Source: Arthrobacter globiformis (GTDB lineage: Bacteria; Actinomycetota; Actinomycetes; Actinomycetales; Micrococcaceae). Taken from it: a DNA stretch of 64,000 nt. Of the stretch, positions 25,701-33,826 are shown piece after piece; position 1 is the first letter of the stretch; the number at the start of each line of letters is the position of its first letter. The stretch lies in assembly GCF_030817195.1 (NCBI RefSeq), contig NZ_JAUSYZ010000001.1, forward strand, positions 1,426,001 to 1,490,000. Reading direction: 5' to 3'. The notes beneath the pieces are model-generated. The model had not been told where the DNA came from, did no database searches, and saw only the letters and a program-made list of their open reading frames with translations. The translations under genes and the position numbers were made by a program.

Positions 25701-26018
25701 GTAGTTGTGGATGCGATGGTTTTCGGTGATGGCATCGTTGGACTTGGGCGAGGCAATCTCGGCCAGGGCCTGCTGCAGGTACTCGGCGGGAACCTTCGGG
25801 TTGAATTTCTGCAGCGCTGCGAGCAACCGGGGACGGATCAGGAGTTCATCCCAGGTGTCCCGCTCGTCCGTGCCGGGGGCGATGGCCTGCCCGGACAGCG
25901 GCCTCCACCCGAGCGGCTCAGCCAGGAGCTCAAGGGCCATGCCCTCCCACTCGGCTTCGGAAAAGGCTACGGCTGGTGCTGCTGTCACGGTGGATCCCCC
26001 TATTGGGCCGGATGTCAT
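22794..26018 (-). CDS. hsdR: Type I restriction endonuclease subunit R
   Basis: The 1074-residue motor and nuclease subunit of a type I restriction-modification complex. It translocates DNA with ATP and cuts at a distance from unmodified sites. The N-terminal PD-(D/E)XK motif is RRFDVVLYCNGMPVSIIELK (about residue 165). The superfamily 2 helicase motifs are WHTQGSGKSMEME (Walker A), IIVVVDEAHRSHYDD (DEAH), LIAFTGTPISFDD, and TLARVNRTFRGK in the second RecA domain. Length is typical. The start ATG 26018 overlaps the stop of the DUF1016 gene as ATGA; a longer frame to 26081 is ignored. It is coded with hsdM and hsdS on the same strand. Confidence 0.95.
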   Translation of the reverse strand: MTSGPIGGSTVTAAPAVAFSEAEWEGMALELLAEPLGWRPLSGQAIAPGTDERDTWDELLIRPRLLAALQKFNPKVPAEYLQQALAEIASPKSNDAITENHRIHNYLVDGYRLSYIDSDGNEANPTIHLLSQDPDQNDWLAVNQVTLVQGDYNRRFDVVLYCNGMPVSIIELKKAGSAAADVASAHAQLQTYLREFPMAFRFCVFTLASDGIQAKYGTPFTPLNHFSPWNVDDDGLPVAPGYMEDGVAVTALETALNGLYNQERFLQLTRNFTAFDEGSDGLMKRIAKPHQYFAVTKAVGSTVQAVESNGKAGVVWHTQGSGKSMEMELYANLVARHPKLKNPTVVVITDRNELDGQLFEGFDRSLLLAESPKQIRKRSELREELSNRTTGGIYFTTLQKFGRSKAEKDAGSEHPLLSDRRNIIVVVDEAHRSHYDDLDGYARHLRDALPHATLIAFTGTPISFDDQNTRDVFGEYIDIYDLSRAVEDGATVPVYFEPRLIKVGLASEVTEEILDQAADEVTLGLDDTERARLEASVAVVNAVYGAPQRIAALAEDLVAHWENRRAQMGKFIEAPGKAMIVGGTREICAKLYTAVVELRPDWHSDDLSKGKIKVVYSGDATDVPPVSDHVRRDSLNAQVKERLKDVDDELELVIVKDMMLTGYDSPPLHTLYLDRPLKGALLMQTLARVNRTFRGKKDGLLVAYAPLAENLAQALSEYTKDDQANKPVGRNVDEAVGLTVSLVETLRGLLAGYDWKAVLMRGGPKAFVSAATGAANYLRSPETPGNRPADGEETLASKYRRHSGQLSRAWALSSGSETLAELRPEIQVYEETRVYMAKFDAADRQASGEPVPEEIQRLLGNLIASATSSGEVLDIYEAAGMPKPSLDDLTPEFIAKTQKARNPQLAIEALRKLIADESAASTRNNVIRQRAFSERITELMRKYTNQQLTSAEVIAELVELAREVAAEGNRGAHFTPPLNSDELAFYDAVASNESAVEVQGEGILADIARELVSVMRRDIRTDWTVRDDVRAKLRSSIKRLLVRFGYPPDKQPEAIKLVMEQMESMAPRFAEARQ

Positions 26019-27120
26019 TCTGAAATGTCCTGCGAGAGCTCGGCTTCGAGCTCGCGGATGCTGGGCAGGCTGGTGCTGCATTCCTCAGGCAGCGACTTGA
26101 TCATGGTGTCCGTCCATTCGGCGACCCCGATTGGTGTTTTGTACCCCGGGAGCGCGTACTCGGCCACCACGTTGTTCTTCTCCTTGCACAGCAGGAGGCC
26201 GATGGTGGGCTTGTCGTCGGCGTGGGCCAAGAGGTCGTCAACGGCTGCCATGTACATGCCCAGCTGCCCGAGAAAACCGGGCTCAAACTTGGTCGCTTTG
26301 AGTTCGATGACCACGTAGCAGCGAAGCCTGAGGTGGTAAAACAACAGGTCAGCGAAGAACTCATCGCCGTTGATTTCAAGCCGGACCTGCTCGCCGACAA
26401 AGGCGAGCCTTGCCCCAGCTCCAACAGGAACTTCTCGACGTGCTGGATCAGCTGGTGTTCAAGTTCCCGTTCGTTGCGGCGGTCGGTCAGCGCCAGGAAA
26501 TCAAACACATACGGGTCCTTGAGGGACTGCTGCGCAAGATCAGAGTCCGACGCCGGCATGGTCGCCGGGAAGTTGGTGACTGCCTGGCCTGAGCGCTCAT
26601 GGAGCTTCGTCCCGATCTGGTGAGCCAGGACATTGCGCGACCAGCCATGATCTACGGCGGCCGCGGCGTACCACAGTCGTGTCGCCGGGTCGCTGAGCTT
26701 CTCCATCAGCATGATCTGATGGCTCCAGGGCAATGTTGCAACAGCCTGTTGCAACATTGCGGGATCCGGCCAGGCCTGTGCAAACGACTTCACGTAGCGC
26801 AGGTTCCGCGGCGAGAATCCCGTGGCGTCCGGAAATGCGGAGCGTACGTCCGCGGACAACCTAGTGACGACCTTGGCGCCCCAGCCCTCCTGAGTTTCGC
26901 GCTGGGCGAGCTCCCGACCGATGGCCCAGTAGGATGCCAGCAGTTCGCGGTTCGCGGCGGAAATTGCCTTCCACCGCCCGGTGCTGACCTGGCGCGTCAC
27001 GGAGGCGAGCAGCTCCGGGTACCACGCCGGCATGGAACTGGCCGCCGGCGTGGCCGGAAACGACGCGTCTGTGGCATGCTTCCGCGCTCCCGGCTGGATC
27101 TCGCCCCCGTTCCCGCTCAT
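26015..27120 (-). pseudogene. DUF1016 (YhcG-type) PD-(D/E)XK nuclease, frameshifted
   Basis: DUF1016 proteins combine an N-terminal helical domain with a PD-(D/E)XK nuclease and are often found beside type I R-M genes. Here the N-domain (NRELLASYWAIGRELAQR, FSPRNLRYVKSFAQAW, LPWSHQIMLMEKLSD) reads from ATG 27120. The nuclease part (YHLRLRCYVVIELKATKFEP, then LGMYMAAVDDLL) reads in another frame to a stop at 26015. The shift maps to a run of four G (minus strand) at 26413-26416; five G would give ELGARLAFVGEQ and join both parts. It is thus a one-base deletion or an assembly error. Overlaps of four bases with hsdS upstream and hsdR downstream show it belongs to the operon. About 368 residues if repaired. 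Confidence 0.85.
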
Positions 27121-28319
27121 ACGCCAGCCTCCTCCAGGACCCGCTCGGCGTCTTTGACCCGCAGCTTGCCCGACATCAGCTGCGGGAGGAGGGTGTCACG
27201 AAGAGCGGCAAGAGTCCTATTTTCCTTGTCGAGGGAGAAAAGCTCCTCGCGCAGGGGCTCGGCCAGTTTCTCAAATGAATCACGCGCCGACTCTTCCGCA
27301 AGGGGAACGAGAGCCTCTTGGAATCTGTCAGCACGAACCGCGGGATAGGCGCTTCCTTCCGCCACCGTTTCCAGGTAGGACGTGAAGTCCGGACGGCGAG
27401 TGACTTCATAGAGGTAGGCCCACCCGACCGTCCGCGCCGAAATAACTGCCAGACCGGTGGAGCCGACCAGCATAGGGTCGTCAGAGAGGTTGAGGGCGTG
27501 CGACCTGCGATTCGGTCTAACGGTGGACCAAAGTGTGTCGCCCTTGCTGAGGACACGGCGTGCTCTTGACGGCGCATCGGTCCAATCCATAGCAGAGGGG
27601 AATTCGTATGACCCAACTCCGACCGCAGCGATGTCGACGTATCTGAGGTGGCCGCCGGGCGAAGGTTTCACCGTCGATCTATTTAGGTCTGCAATATCGC
27701 CGAGTCGAACCACTGGAGAATCGACGCCAATGATTGACTCGAATGTGGCGGCTAGTAGATTGTCCGCGGCATTGGCGAGTGCGGTATTGGCGGCGATCTT
27801 GTCGTCGAGCGCCCCTAGCACTTCGGCGATGCCCCGCTGTACGTCGATGGTCGGGAGCCGCAGCGGAACCCGTTCCAGTATTTTCTGATTGAGCGAGAGC
27901 ATTGTTGAACCAGACGCATGCTGCAACAGCCACGACTTCACTTCCTCACTCTGAAACTGGTAGGCAACAAAGCGAGAGTCGACGCAAGAGGGAAGCCGAA
28001 CGCGAATTCCATCAGAACCGAGAAACCAACCGCTCTCGGTCGCTTTGACCCAAGCGCTCCGATCTACCGCTCCCTTGCGGCCAAAAACAATGTCGCCTGT
28101 CTCCAAAAGATACTCCGGCAGGCGTTCAGTCACTTCTGCCGGCGCCTTAGGTGTGTCGCCCCGCAGATTAAGGGACCCATATCCGACCTCGCCAACAGAA
28201 ATGATTGGGACTCCGTTTTCAGAGTACTCGCTGGCCTTGAGGGTAGTACCGAACGGGCCTGTTTTAATCGAGCCTCCAAATCCCTCAATTAGTTCGCCAA
28301 GAGTAGCAATATCGTTCAC
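27117..28319 (-). CDS. hsdS: Type I restriction-modification specificity subunit S
   Basis: The 400-residue DNA-recognition subunit. Two target-recognition domains alternate with two conserved helical spacers: TRD1 at about residues 1-150, ending with LNQKILERVPLRLPTIDVQR, and spacer 1 with GIAEVLGALDDKIAANTALA. TRD2 is at about 200-330 and spacer 2 holds FSLDKENRTLAALRDTLLPQ and LMSGKLRV. This is the normal two-half architecture, so the target should be bipartite. The start GTG overlaps the hsdM stop (GTGA) and the stop overlaps the next ATG (ATGA). TRD1 and part of TRD2 have lower GC than the spacers, as expected of a segment exchanged by recombination. Confidence 0.94.
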   Translation of the reverse strand: MNDIATLGELIEGFGGSIKTGPFGTTLKASEYSENGVPIISVGEVGYGSLNLRGDTPKAPAEVTERLPEYLLETGDIVFGRKGAVDRSAWVKATESGWFLGSDGIRVRLPSCVDSRFVAYQFQSEEVKSWLLQHASGSTMLSLNQKILERVPLRLPTIDVQRGIAEVLGALDDKIAANTALANAADNLLAATFESIIGVDSPVVRLGDIADLNRSTVKPSPGGHLRYVDIAAVGVGSYEFPSAMDWTDAPSRARRVLSKGDTLWSTVRPNRRSHALNLSDDPMLVGSTGLAVISARTVGWAYLYEVTRRPDFTSYLETVAEGSAYPAVRADRFQEALVPLAEESARDSFEKLAEPLREELFSLDKENRTLAALRDTLLPQLMSGKLRVKDAERVLEEAGV

Positions 28320-29944
28320 GACACCCTCCCTAGTTGCTCGCGTACAACGGCAGCAAGCCTCTCGGATTCCTCGAACTGTTCCAGCAGTTCCTTTGAAAGC
28401 CGGGCAATCTTGTCCTCGATCGGTTCGCCGTCGTCCTCCAGTTCTGCCGCCCCGACATACCGTCCCGGTGTCAGGGCGTAGTCCGCTGCCTTGATCTCCG
28501 CGAGGCTCGCCGAATAGCAGAAGCCGGCCTCGTCGTCGTACCTCAGGCCTGCCTCGGCCGCAGAAGCAGTCCCGCGCCAGGCGTGGTAGGTGTTGGCGAT
28601 TTTAGCGATGTCCTCATCAGACAGTGCACGCTCGGCGCGGTCCACCATGTGGCCGAGGTTCCGCGCATCGACAAAGAGCACCTGGCCGCTCCTGTCTACT
28701 GAGCCTTTCTTGCCGGCGGTCTTGTCCTTGGTGAAGAACCAGGTGCACACCGGGATGCCGGTGCTGCGGAACAGCTGGGTGGGTAAGGCCACCATGCAGG
28801 AGACGAGGTCCGCTTCAACGAGCTGCGCGCGGATGTCCCCCTCGCCGCCGGAGTTGGAGGACATGGAGCCGTTTGCCATGACTACGCCAGCGCTGCCGCC
28901 CGGGGCGAGCTTGGAAATGATGTGCTGAATCCAGGCGTAGTTGGCGTTGTTGGCCGGAGGGACGCCGTACTTCCAGCGGGGATCCGACTCGGAGCGGGAC
29001 CAGTCCTTGATGTTGAAGGGCGGGTTGGCCATGATGAAGTCCGCGCCATTGTTCCCGGTCAGCTCAGGATGCTGGTCGCGGGCGAAGGTGTCGCCCCAGC
29101 GGGAGGCGAGGTTGGCGTTGAGGCCGTGGATGGCGAGGTTCATCTTGGCCATCCGCCAGGTGCGCTCGTTGAGCTCCTGGCCGTAGACGGAGATGTCCGA
29201 GCCTTCCATGTTGTGGGCCTCGAGGAACTTCTCGGCTTGGACGAACATGCCGCCGGATCCGCAGCAGGGGTCGTAGACGCGGCCACGGTGCGGTTCCAGG
29301 ACCTCTACCAGGACGCGCACGACGCCGGCGGGGGTGTAGAACTCGCCGCCGCGCTTGCCCTCGGCTTTGGCGAACTTCTCCAGGAAGTATTCGTAGACCT
29401 CGCCGAGCAGGTCCCGGGCTTTGCTGGCGCCTTGGCCCGTGAACCGTGCTGAGTTGAACAGGTCCAGCAGCTCGCCGAGGCGGCGCTGGTCCACGTTGTC
29501 CCGGTTGTAGATGCGGGGGAGTGTCGCGGCCAGTGACTTGTTGTCGGTCATGATGAGGTCCATCGCCTCGTCAATGAGCAGCCCGATTGACTTGGGGGCT
29601 GCGCCGTCTATCGCCGGCAGGCCCTTGGCGTTCTCCGCCAGGTAGCCCCACCGGGCCCGCTCGGAGACCCAGAACACGCCGCGCCCGGTGTATTCGTCCA
29701 CGTCGTCGATCAGCTGGACGATCTGCTCCTCGTTGAGCCCGTCCGCCTCCAGCTCGGCAATGATCTGCTCACGGCGTTCGTCGAACGCGTCCGAGACATA
29801 CTTCAGGAATACCAGCCCGAGGATCACGTCCTTGTACTGGGAGGCATCCATGGAGCCGCGCAGCTTGTCCGCGGCCTTCCAGAGCGTGTCCTTGAGTTCC
29901 TTCATGGTGGACGGGGCGAGGTCCACCTTCAATTTCGGGGGCAT
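28316..29944 (-). CDS. hsdM: Type I restriction-modification DNA adenine methyltransferase subunit M
   Basis: The 542-residue N6-adenine methyltransferase subunit. An N-terminal HsdM_N helical domain (STMKELKDTLWKAADKLRGS, then VISLVFLKYVSDAF-type VILGLVFLKYVSDAFDERRE) is followed by the SAM-binding motif VYDPCCGSGGMFVQAE near residue 220 and the catalytic motif DFIMANPPFNIKDW near 305. Length and order are typical. Its ATG at 29944 overlaps the TAA of the preceding gene by one base, and its own stop overlaps the hsdS start. Together with hsdS it should protect host DNA. Confidence 0.95.
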   Translation of the reverse strand: MPPKLKVDLAPSTMKELKDTLWKAADKLRGSMDASQYKDVILGLVFLKYVSDAFDERREQIIAELEADGLNEEQIVQLIDDVDEYTGRGVFWVSERARWGYLAENAKGLPAIDGAAPKSIGLLIDEAMDLIMTDNKSLAATLPRIYNRDNVDQRRLGELLDLFNSARFTGQGASKARDLLGEVYEYFLEKFAKAEGKRGGEFYTPAGVVRVLVEVLEPHRGRVYDPCCGSGGMFVQAEKFLEAHNMEGSDISVYGQELNERTWRMAKMNLAIHGLNANLASRWGDTFARDQHPELTGNNGADFIMANPPFNIKDWSRSESDPRWKYGVPPANNANYAWIQHIISKLAPGGSAGVVMANGSMSSNSGGEGDIRAQLVEADLVSCMVALPTQLFRSTGIPVCTWFFTKDKTAGKKGSVDRSGQVLFVDARNLGHMVDRAERALSDEDIAKIANTYHAWRGTASAAEAGLRYDDEAGFCYSASLAEIKAADYALTPGRYVGAAELEDDGEPIEDKIARLSKELLEQFEESERLAAVVREQLGRVS

Positions 29945-32004
29945 TATGCAGTTCCTTCTATTGGTGCGGCGTTTGGAGATGGGTGTGTCAGGGTGAGGCT
30001 TCCGCCCGCTACGCCGTCCGTAAACAGGGTAGCGAGTTCTTCCAGCCGTTCGAGGCGCCGATGGGCCTCAAGCTGTTCATGTTGCAGGCCGGCCAGGACC
30101 TGCATGAGGGGCTGCCGCTGGGCGTCCGGCGTTTGGCGCAGGCGCCAACTGTGCCGGGCTTTGTCGCCTGCGGGAAGACCGTTGATGTCCGCAGCCACAA
30201 CGTCGGGCACCAGGCCACCGGGATCGCCGCTATCGATCCTCAGGATCCGGGCAGGGAAGACGACGACGTTGCCGCCCTCATGGTCGACCCTGGCGGCGGG
30301 CCGCGGGCTGGTGCAGAAGATGACGTCACCGGGCTCGGTGAGTCGTCCGTTGGGGCATGCAGCAGTGAAGTCCAGAAGGCTGATGAACCGTGGGTCCGCG
30401 GTGTGGGGCTCCTGTAATTCCTGCCGTCCAAGGACCTTTTTGCCCTCACTGGAGTTGAAGTTGCGCTCGTCCAACCGGTTGCCCTTGATATAGCGGAGGT
30501 TTCCGGCAGTGATCAGTTCCTGGACAGAAGCCGTGCCTGGCCGGTTGCCGTAAGGCGTGGGCTGAACGTCTGTGACAGCAGGCCTCCCGGACTGCTCCTG
30601 CGACAGATGTCGCGTAAGTTCCTCGATCCGCAGCGCTGCCTCTGCTCCGTCGGCTGCCGTCGGACGCTTGTTGGCCGAAGCTTCGACGAGGGAGCCTTTG
30701 CTCGCGAGCAGGACGCGGGTCTGCACCAGCCGGGCAAACCGGAAAGAGTGCGCACGAATGGTGGCACGATCTCCCATGGAGGCGACAGTGTCGCTGATCA
30801 GGTCCTGCCGCACATCCGGAGTCAACGATGTTGTGCTTAGGTCGGCGACCATGGTCCAGCGTTCGGCAAGGGGCACCTCCGCGTGGGACGGTCCCAGCAC
30901 CCACAGGGCCCGCGGCTCCCGCGGCTTCGCTGGCAGGAGGCCAATCTGGAGCCTGATCACTGCACGGATCCTGCCGGAGCGCAGGAGGTCCGAGCGGAGC
31001 TGGCCCGCCTCGCCACTAAGCGGGTCGCACAGCAGCCGGGCCGGGGCGATCACCACGGCGCGCTGGCGGTCATCCATCTGGAGCACGGTGTTCTCGATGG
31101 CTTCGAGGATTTCTGTGGTGCCAAGTCCTGGTTCGCCGGGGGCGGGATACTGTGCCACATGGACTGCCGGCCCGTTGACCGAGAAGGCGCCCTGGGCGTC
31201 GACTTCCACGTGTTCGCTGTCGGCACCGTGAACCATAAGACGTCGTCGGGCAAGGCGTGACGGGCCGCCGTCGTGGTCCCCGATGAGCAGTGTCAGGGGC
31301 CGGGTCTCGCCGAACTGCTGGACGATGCGCAGCATCACGTCACTGCCGCCAGGCGTCGCATCGCAAAACGGCGGCGCATCCAGCGTTTGGGCCAGTTCCA
31401 TGGCGGCCGATGCCACGAGATCCAGTGCCGGGTCGGTGAGGGCTGTGTCGGATTGTTCGCGCAGGCCTTCCCGGAACCGCTTCGACAGCAGCTTCTCGAA
31501 AGCAGCCGGTGCGCTGAAGGCACTGTCCGCGAGTCTGTCGGCGAAGCCGGCCAAAGCGGAAAGCTCAGTGCCCAGGGCTTCAAGCTCGGCGTAGAGGAAG
31601 AGGTCATCCGGGTCCGCTTCATCAGCGGCGTCAAGCAGTCCGTCCGTTGTGCGTGGGCTGAGTTCCTGACCGGTGATGACCTTCAGGGCGAGCAGCGAGG
31701 TCAGGCCGTTGAACATCCGGCGGCCGTCCTGCGCCTCTGCACTTGCCGGTGCTGTCATTCTGGCGAACGCGGCGGCGTCGTTCCGCGCCTCGGGGTTGTT
31801 GCCCCGGCCAGTTGTCTCCAGCCAGGCTGTGATCTCGCCGGCGTCGAAAAGCTCGACGCCGTTGACCTGTCCGGATGCTTCAGGGAACGGGAGCTGGCCG
31901 CCGCTGCTTCGTTTGCGCCACATAGAGACGACCGGCCGCTGGACCTTCGCCAGGGCAGCAATGTCCGCGAGCGTCATGTGCAAAGATCCGGCGGATGTGT
32001 CCAT
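29944..32004 (-). CDS. HTH-degenerate N6-methylase-HsdS-like fusion, first gene of R-M operon
   Basis: A 686-residue protein. Residues 1-60 hold a DNA-binding helix-turn-helix (TLADIAALAKVQRPVVSMWR). Residues 90-450 resemble the helical domain and Rossmann core of HsdM-type methylases, but the SAM motif is replaced by DATPGGSDVMLRIVQQFG and the NPPF/NPPY catalytic motif by QYPAP, so methylation activity is unlikely. Later motifs are retained (AVVIAPARLLCDP and GRIRAVIRLQIGLLPA). The C-terminus (500-686) looks like a half specificity subunit with one recognition domain and a conserved coiled coil (HEQLEAHRRLERLEELATLF). ATG 32004 has a G-rich ribosome binding site. It may regulate the operon or be an accessory recognition subunit. 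Confidence 0.75.
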   Translation of the reverse strand: MDTSAGSLHMTLADIAALAKVQRPVVSMWRKRSSGGQLPFPEASGQVNGVELFDAGEITAWLETTGRGNNPEARNDAAAFARMTAPASAEAQDGRRMFNGLTSLLALKVITGQELSPRTTDGLLDAADEADPDDLFLYAELEALGTELSALAGFADRLADSAFSAPAAFEKLLSKRFREGLREQSDTALTDPALDLVASAAMELAQTLDAPPFCDATPGGSDVMLRIVQQFGETRPLTLLIGDHDGGPSRLARRRLMVHGADSEHVEVDAQGAFSVNGPAVHVAQYPAPGEPGLGTTEILEAIENTVLQMDDRQRAVVIAPARLLCDPLSGEAGQLRSDLLRSGRIRAVIRLQIGLLPAKPREPRALWVLGPSHAEVPLAERWTMVADLSTTSLTPDVRQDLISDTVASMGDRATIRAHSFRFARLVQTRVLLASKGSLVEASANKRPTAADGAEAALRIEELTRHLSQEQSGRPAVTDVQPTPYGNRPGTASVQELITAGNLRYIKGNRLDERNFNSSEGKKVLGRQELQEPHTADPRFISLLDFTAACPNGRLTEPGDVIFCTSPRPAARVDHEGGNVVVFPARILRIDSGDPGGLVPDVVAADINGLPAGDKARHSWRLRQTPDAQRQPLMQVLAGLQHEQLEAHRRLERLEELATLFTDGVAGGSLTLTHPSPNAAPIEGTA

Positions 32005-32072
32005 GGCTGCCCCCAATCGGTCGTGGTCGTTCGCCCAGCTTAGTGCGCTGCCCGGATATGGCTAGAACTTTG

Positions 32073-32092
32073 CTGATAAGGGGGGTTATCAG
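32073..32092. promoter_or_regulatory. Perfect palindrome upstream of the R-M operon
   Basis: CTGATAAGGGGGGTTATCAG: perfect 7-base arms around a run of six G. It lies 69 bases before the first gene of the R-M operon (minus strand) and 153 bases before the divergent gene at 32246. The HTH at the N-terminus of the first operon protein is a plausible binder, so this may be its operator. Confidence 0.45.
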
Positions 32093-32245
32093 GCGTCAGC
32101 AGTTGTTGAGGCATCCCGGGCCCTAAGTTCATTTCTGCAGCCCAGGAAGGAACCTTTCGGAGCTGTGGCGGCGGCGGGGAACCACGCATGGGGGATGGGT
32201 ATCCCGCCGCCAGTCCTTCTTCGATTGAGACCTTGGGGAGAAACC

Positions 32246-32920
32246 ATGAAGACCGAAAACACCACGCCGGCGCCCGGCACCGATCACGCCGGAACAGCCC
32301 TTACTCCGGAGCCCAACCCCGATGGAGCGGGCAAATCTCAGCGCCGTGCTGGTCGCGGGAAGCGGGCTTTGGGCGTGCTCTTTGCCGGCGTCCTGCTGGC
32401 CGGCGGAACCGCATTTGGCACGACGCTTCCGGACCCCAAGTCCAGCGAGGCGTACCGGAGCGTGGCAGACGCCAAAGCGGGGGCCGAATCCGAGCGGGAC
32501 TCGCTCCGTTCCGACTACGACTCACTCAAATCCGACTATGAGACTCTTCAGGCCGGCATCGCCGACAAGGAAGCGAAGGTCCAGGCCCGGGAGACCGAAG
32601 TCGGCAAAGCCGAGTCCGCTGTGAAGTCCGCAGAGGCAGCCGTCAAGAAACGCGAAGAGGCCGTGACAGCTGCCGAAAAGCAGAAAGCCGCCAACACGGT
32701 ATCCGACGGGACATGGACCGTCGGCAATGACATCGCCGCCGGAACCTACCGGGCCACGGCCGACGTGGGGTCCAGCTGCTACTGGGGCATCTACGAGACC
32801 GGCAGCAACGGCAGCAACATCATCGAAAACGACCTCCCGGGCGGGGGCCGCCCATCGGTGGCTCTCGCCGCCGGCCAGGACTTCAAGTCCAGCCGGTGCG
32901 GCACCTGGACCAAGCAGTAA
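32246..32920 (+). CDS. Membrane-anchored coiled-coil protein with C-terminal beta domain
   Basis: A 224-residue protein with a charged N-terminus (residues 1-40), one transmembrane helix (ALGVLFAGVLLAGGTAFGTT, about 41-60), a long alanine/glutamate/lysine coiled coil (70-150, with SLRSDYDSLKSDYETLQAGI) and a C-terminal domain of about 70 residues. That domain has GTWTVGNDIAAGTYRATADV and two cysteines (SSCYWGIYE and SSRCGTW), a module seen in many actinobacterial secreted proteins of unknown role. It is probably exposed outside the membrane. ATG 32246 follows GGGGAG with good spacing; the upstream open frame is not used. Next gene starts 55 bases later, probably the same transcript. Confidence 0.78.
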   Translation: MKTENTTPAPGTDHAGTALTPEPNPDGAGKSQRRAGRGKRALGVLFAGVLLAGGTAFGTTLPDPKSSEAYRSVADAKAGAESERDSLRSDYDSLKSDYETLQAGIADKEAKVQARETEVGKAESAVKSAEAAVKKREEAVTAAEKQKAANTVSDGTWTVGNDIAAGTYRATADVGSSCYWGIYETGSNGSNIIENDLPGGGRPSVALAAGQDFKSSRCGTWTKQ

Positions 32921-32975
32921 CCGGCACTGCCGGGCCTCACCAATCTCCTGACTCATCACCTATGAAAGGCACCTC

Positions 32976-33659
32976 ATGACGCACCTGAGTTTCGAACCCA
33001 TCCCGCCGGCCGCGGCAGCACCCGCTGCAGCCAAGCGCCCCTTCTATAAGAAGAAACGCTTCGTGATTCCCACCGGATTTGTCCTGCTGAGCATCGTGCT
33101 TGGTTCCTGCGGCGGTGGAGGCAAGTCCAGCAGTGATGCTCCGGCGACGGCGCCTGCTGCCACCAGCTCATCGTCTCCGGCCGCTGCAGCCCCGGAGTCC
33201 GCCGGGACCACTTCCGCAGAGGCCGCAGCTGCCAGCCCCGTGCCCGCCGCAGAGACGCCCAAGGCACCCGCCGCTCCCACCGTGGGCAAGCCCTTCACCA
33301 TGGATCTCGGTAACGCCGACGTCGCCCGGATCACGATCCTCTCGGCCGTCCGCAAGACCTCCGTGAATACGCAGTTCTCAACGCCGGCGAAAAACGGTTC
33401 GTACCTGCTCCTGGACGTGCTCTGGGAAACCTCGTCGGGGGAGACCAGCTCGAATCCGTTCTATTTCTCGGCCAAGGATGCTAACGGCCGCAAGGCCGAC
33501 CAGAACCTGTTCGTGGACGACCAGCTCGGGTCCGGAAAAATCCTGCCCGGTGACAAGTCCCGGGGCTTCATTGCCTTCGACGTGGCACCGGGACCGGTGA
33601 CGGTGATGATTTCCGATCCGCTGATGCAGGAAGCCGCCCGTATTCAGATTCCGGGTTAA
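32976..33659 (+). CDS. DUF4352-containing lipoprotein-like protein
   Basis: A 227-residue membrane-attached protein. A proline/alanine and lysine-rich N-terminus is followed by a hydrophobic helix and LGSCGGGG, a lipobox-like site with cysteine near residue 45. A low-complexity serine/alanine linker (50-100) leads to a beta-sandwich of about 120 residues with the DUF4352 pattern: ARITILSAVRKT, YLLLDVLWETSSG, GKILPGDKSRGFIAFDVAPG. Such domains are common in Gram-positive lipoproteins and have no assigned activity. ATG 32976 is preceded by GAAAGG. It is likely co-transcribed with the coiled-coil gene upstream. Confidence 0.8.
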   Translation: MTHLSFEPIPPAAAAPAAAKRPFYKKKRFVIPTGFVLLSIVLGSCGGGGKSSSDAPATAPAATSSSSPAAAAPESAGTTSAEAAAASPVPAAETPKAPAAPTVGKPFTMDLGNADVARITILSAVRKTSVNTQFSTPAKNGSYLLLDVLWETSSGETSSNPFYFSAKDANGRKADQNLFVDDQLGSGKILPGDKSRGFIAFDVAPGPVTVMISDPLMQEAARIQIPG

Positions 33660-33754
33660 CTCTGCTCTTGAATTTGTTGTCCTCCCGTTACTTGAAACTG
33701 GAAGTTCCGGATCACCTGAGGGGGGTCCGTGCGGTTACGGTATGCGGAGGACTT

Positions 33755-33791
33755 AGGGCCCACTCCTTGCTTTGCACATTGAGTGGGCCCT
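33755..33791. terminator. Perfect 11-bp hairpin before the giant repeat gene
   Basis: AGGGCCCACTC (33755-33765) and GAGTGGGCCCT (33781-33791) form a perfect 11-base stem with a 15-base loop. No T-run follows. It lies between the DUF4352 gene stop and the next start at 33827, where it could end the upstream transcript or sit in the leader of the giant gene. Confidence 0.5.
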
Positions 33792-33826
33792 CCGAGATGC
33801 TTGCGGATAGGAAGACTAGAACGGCT

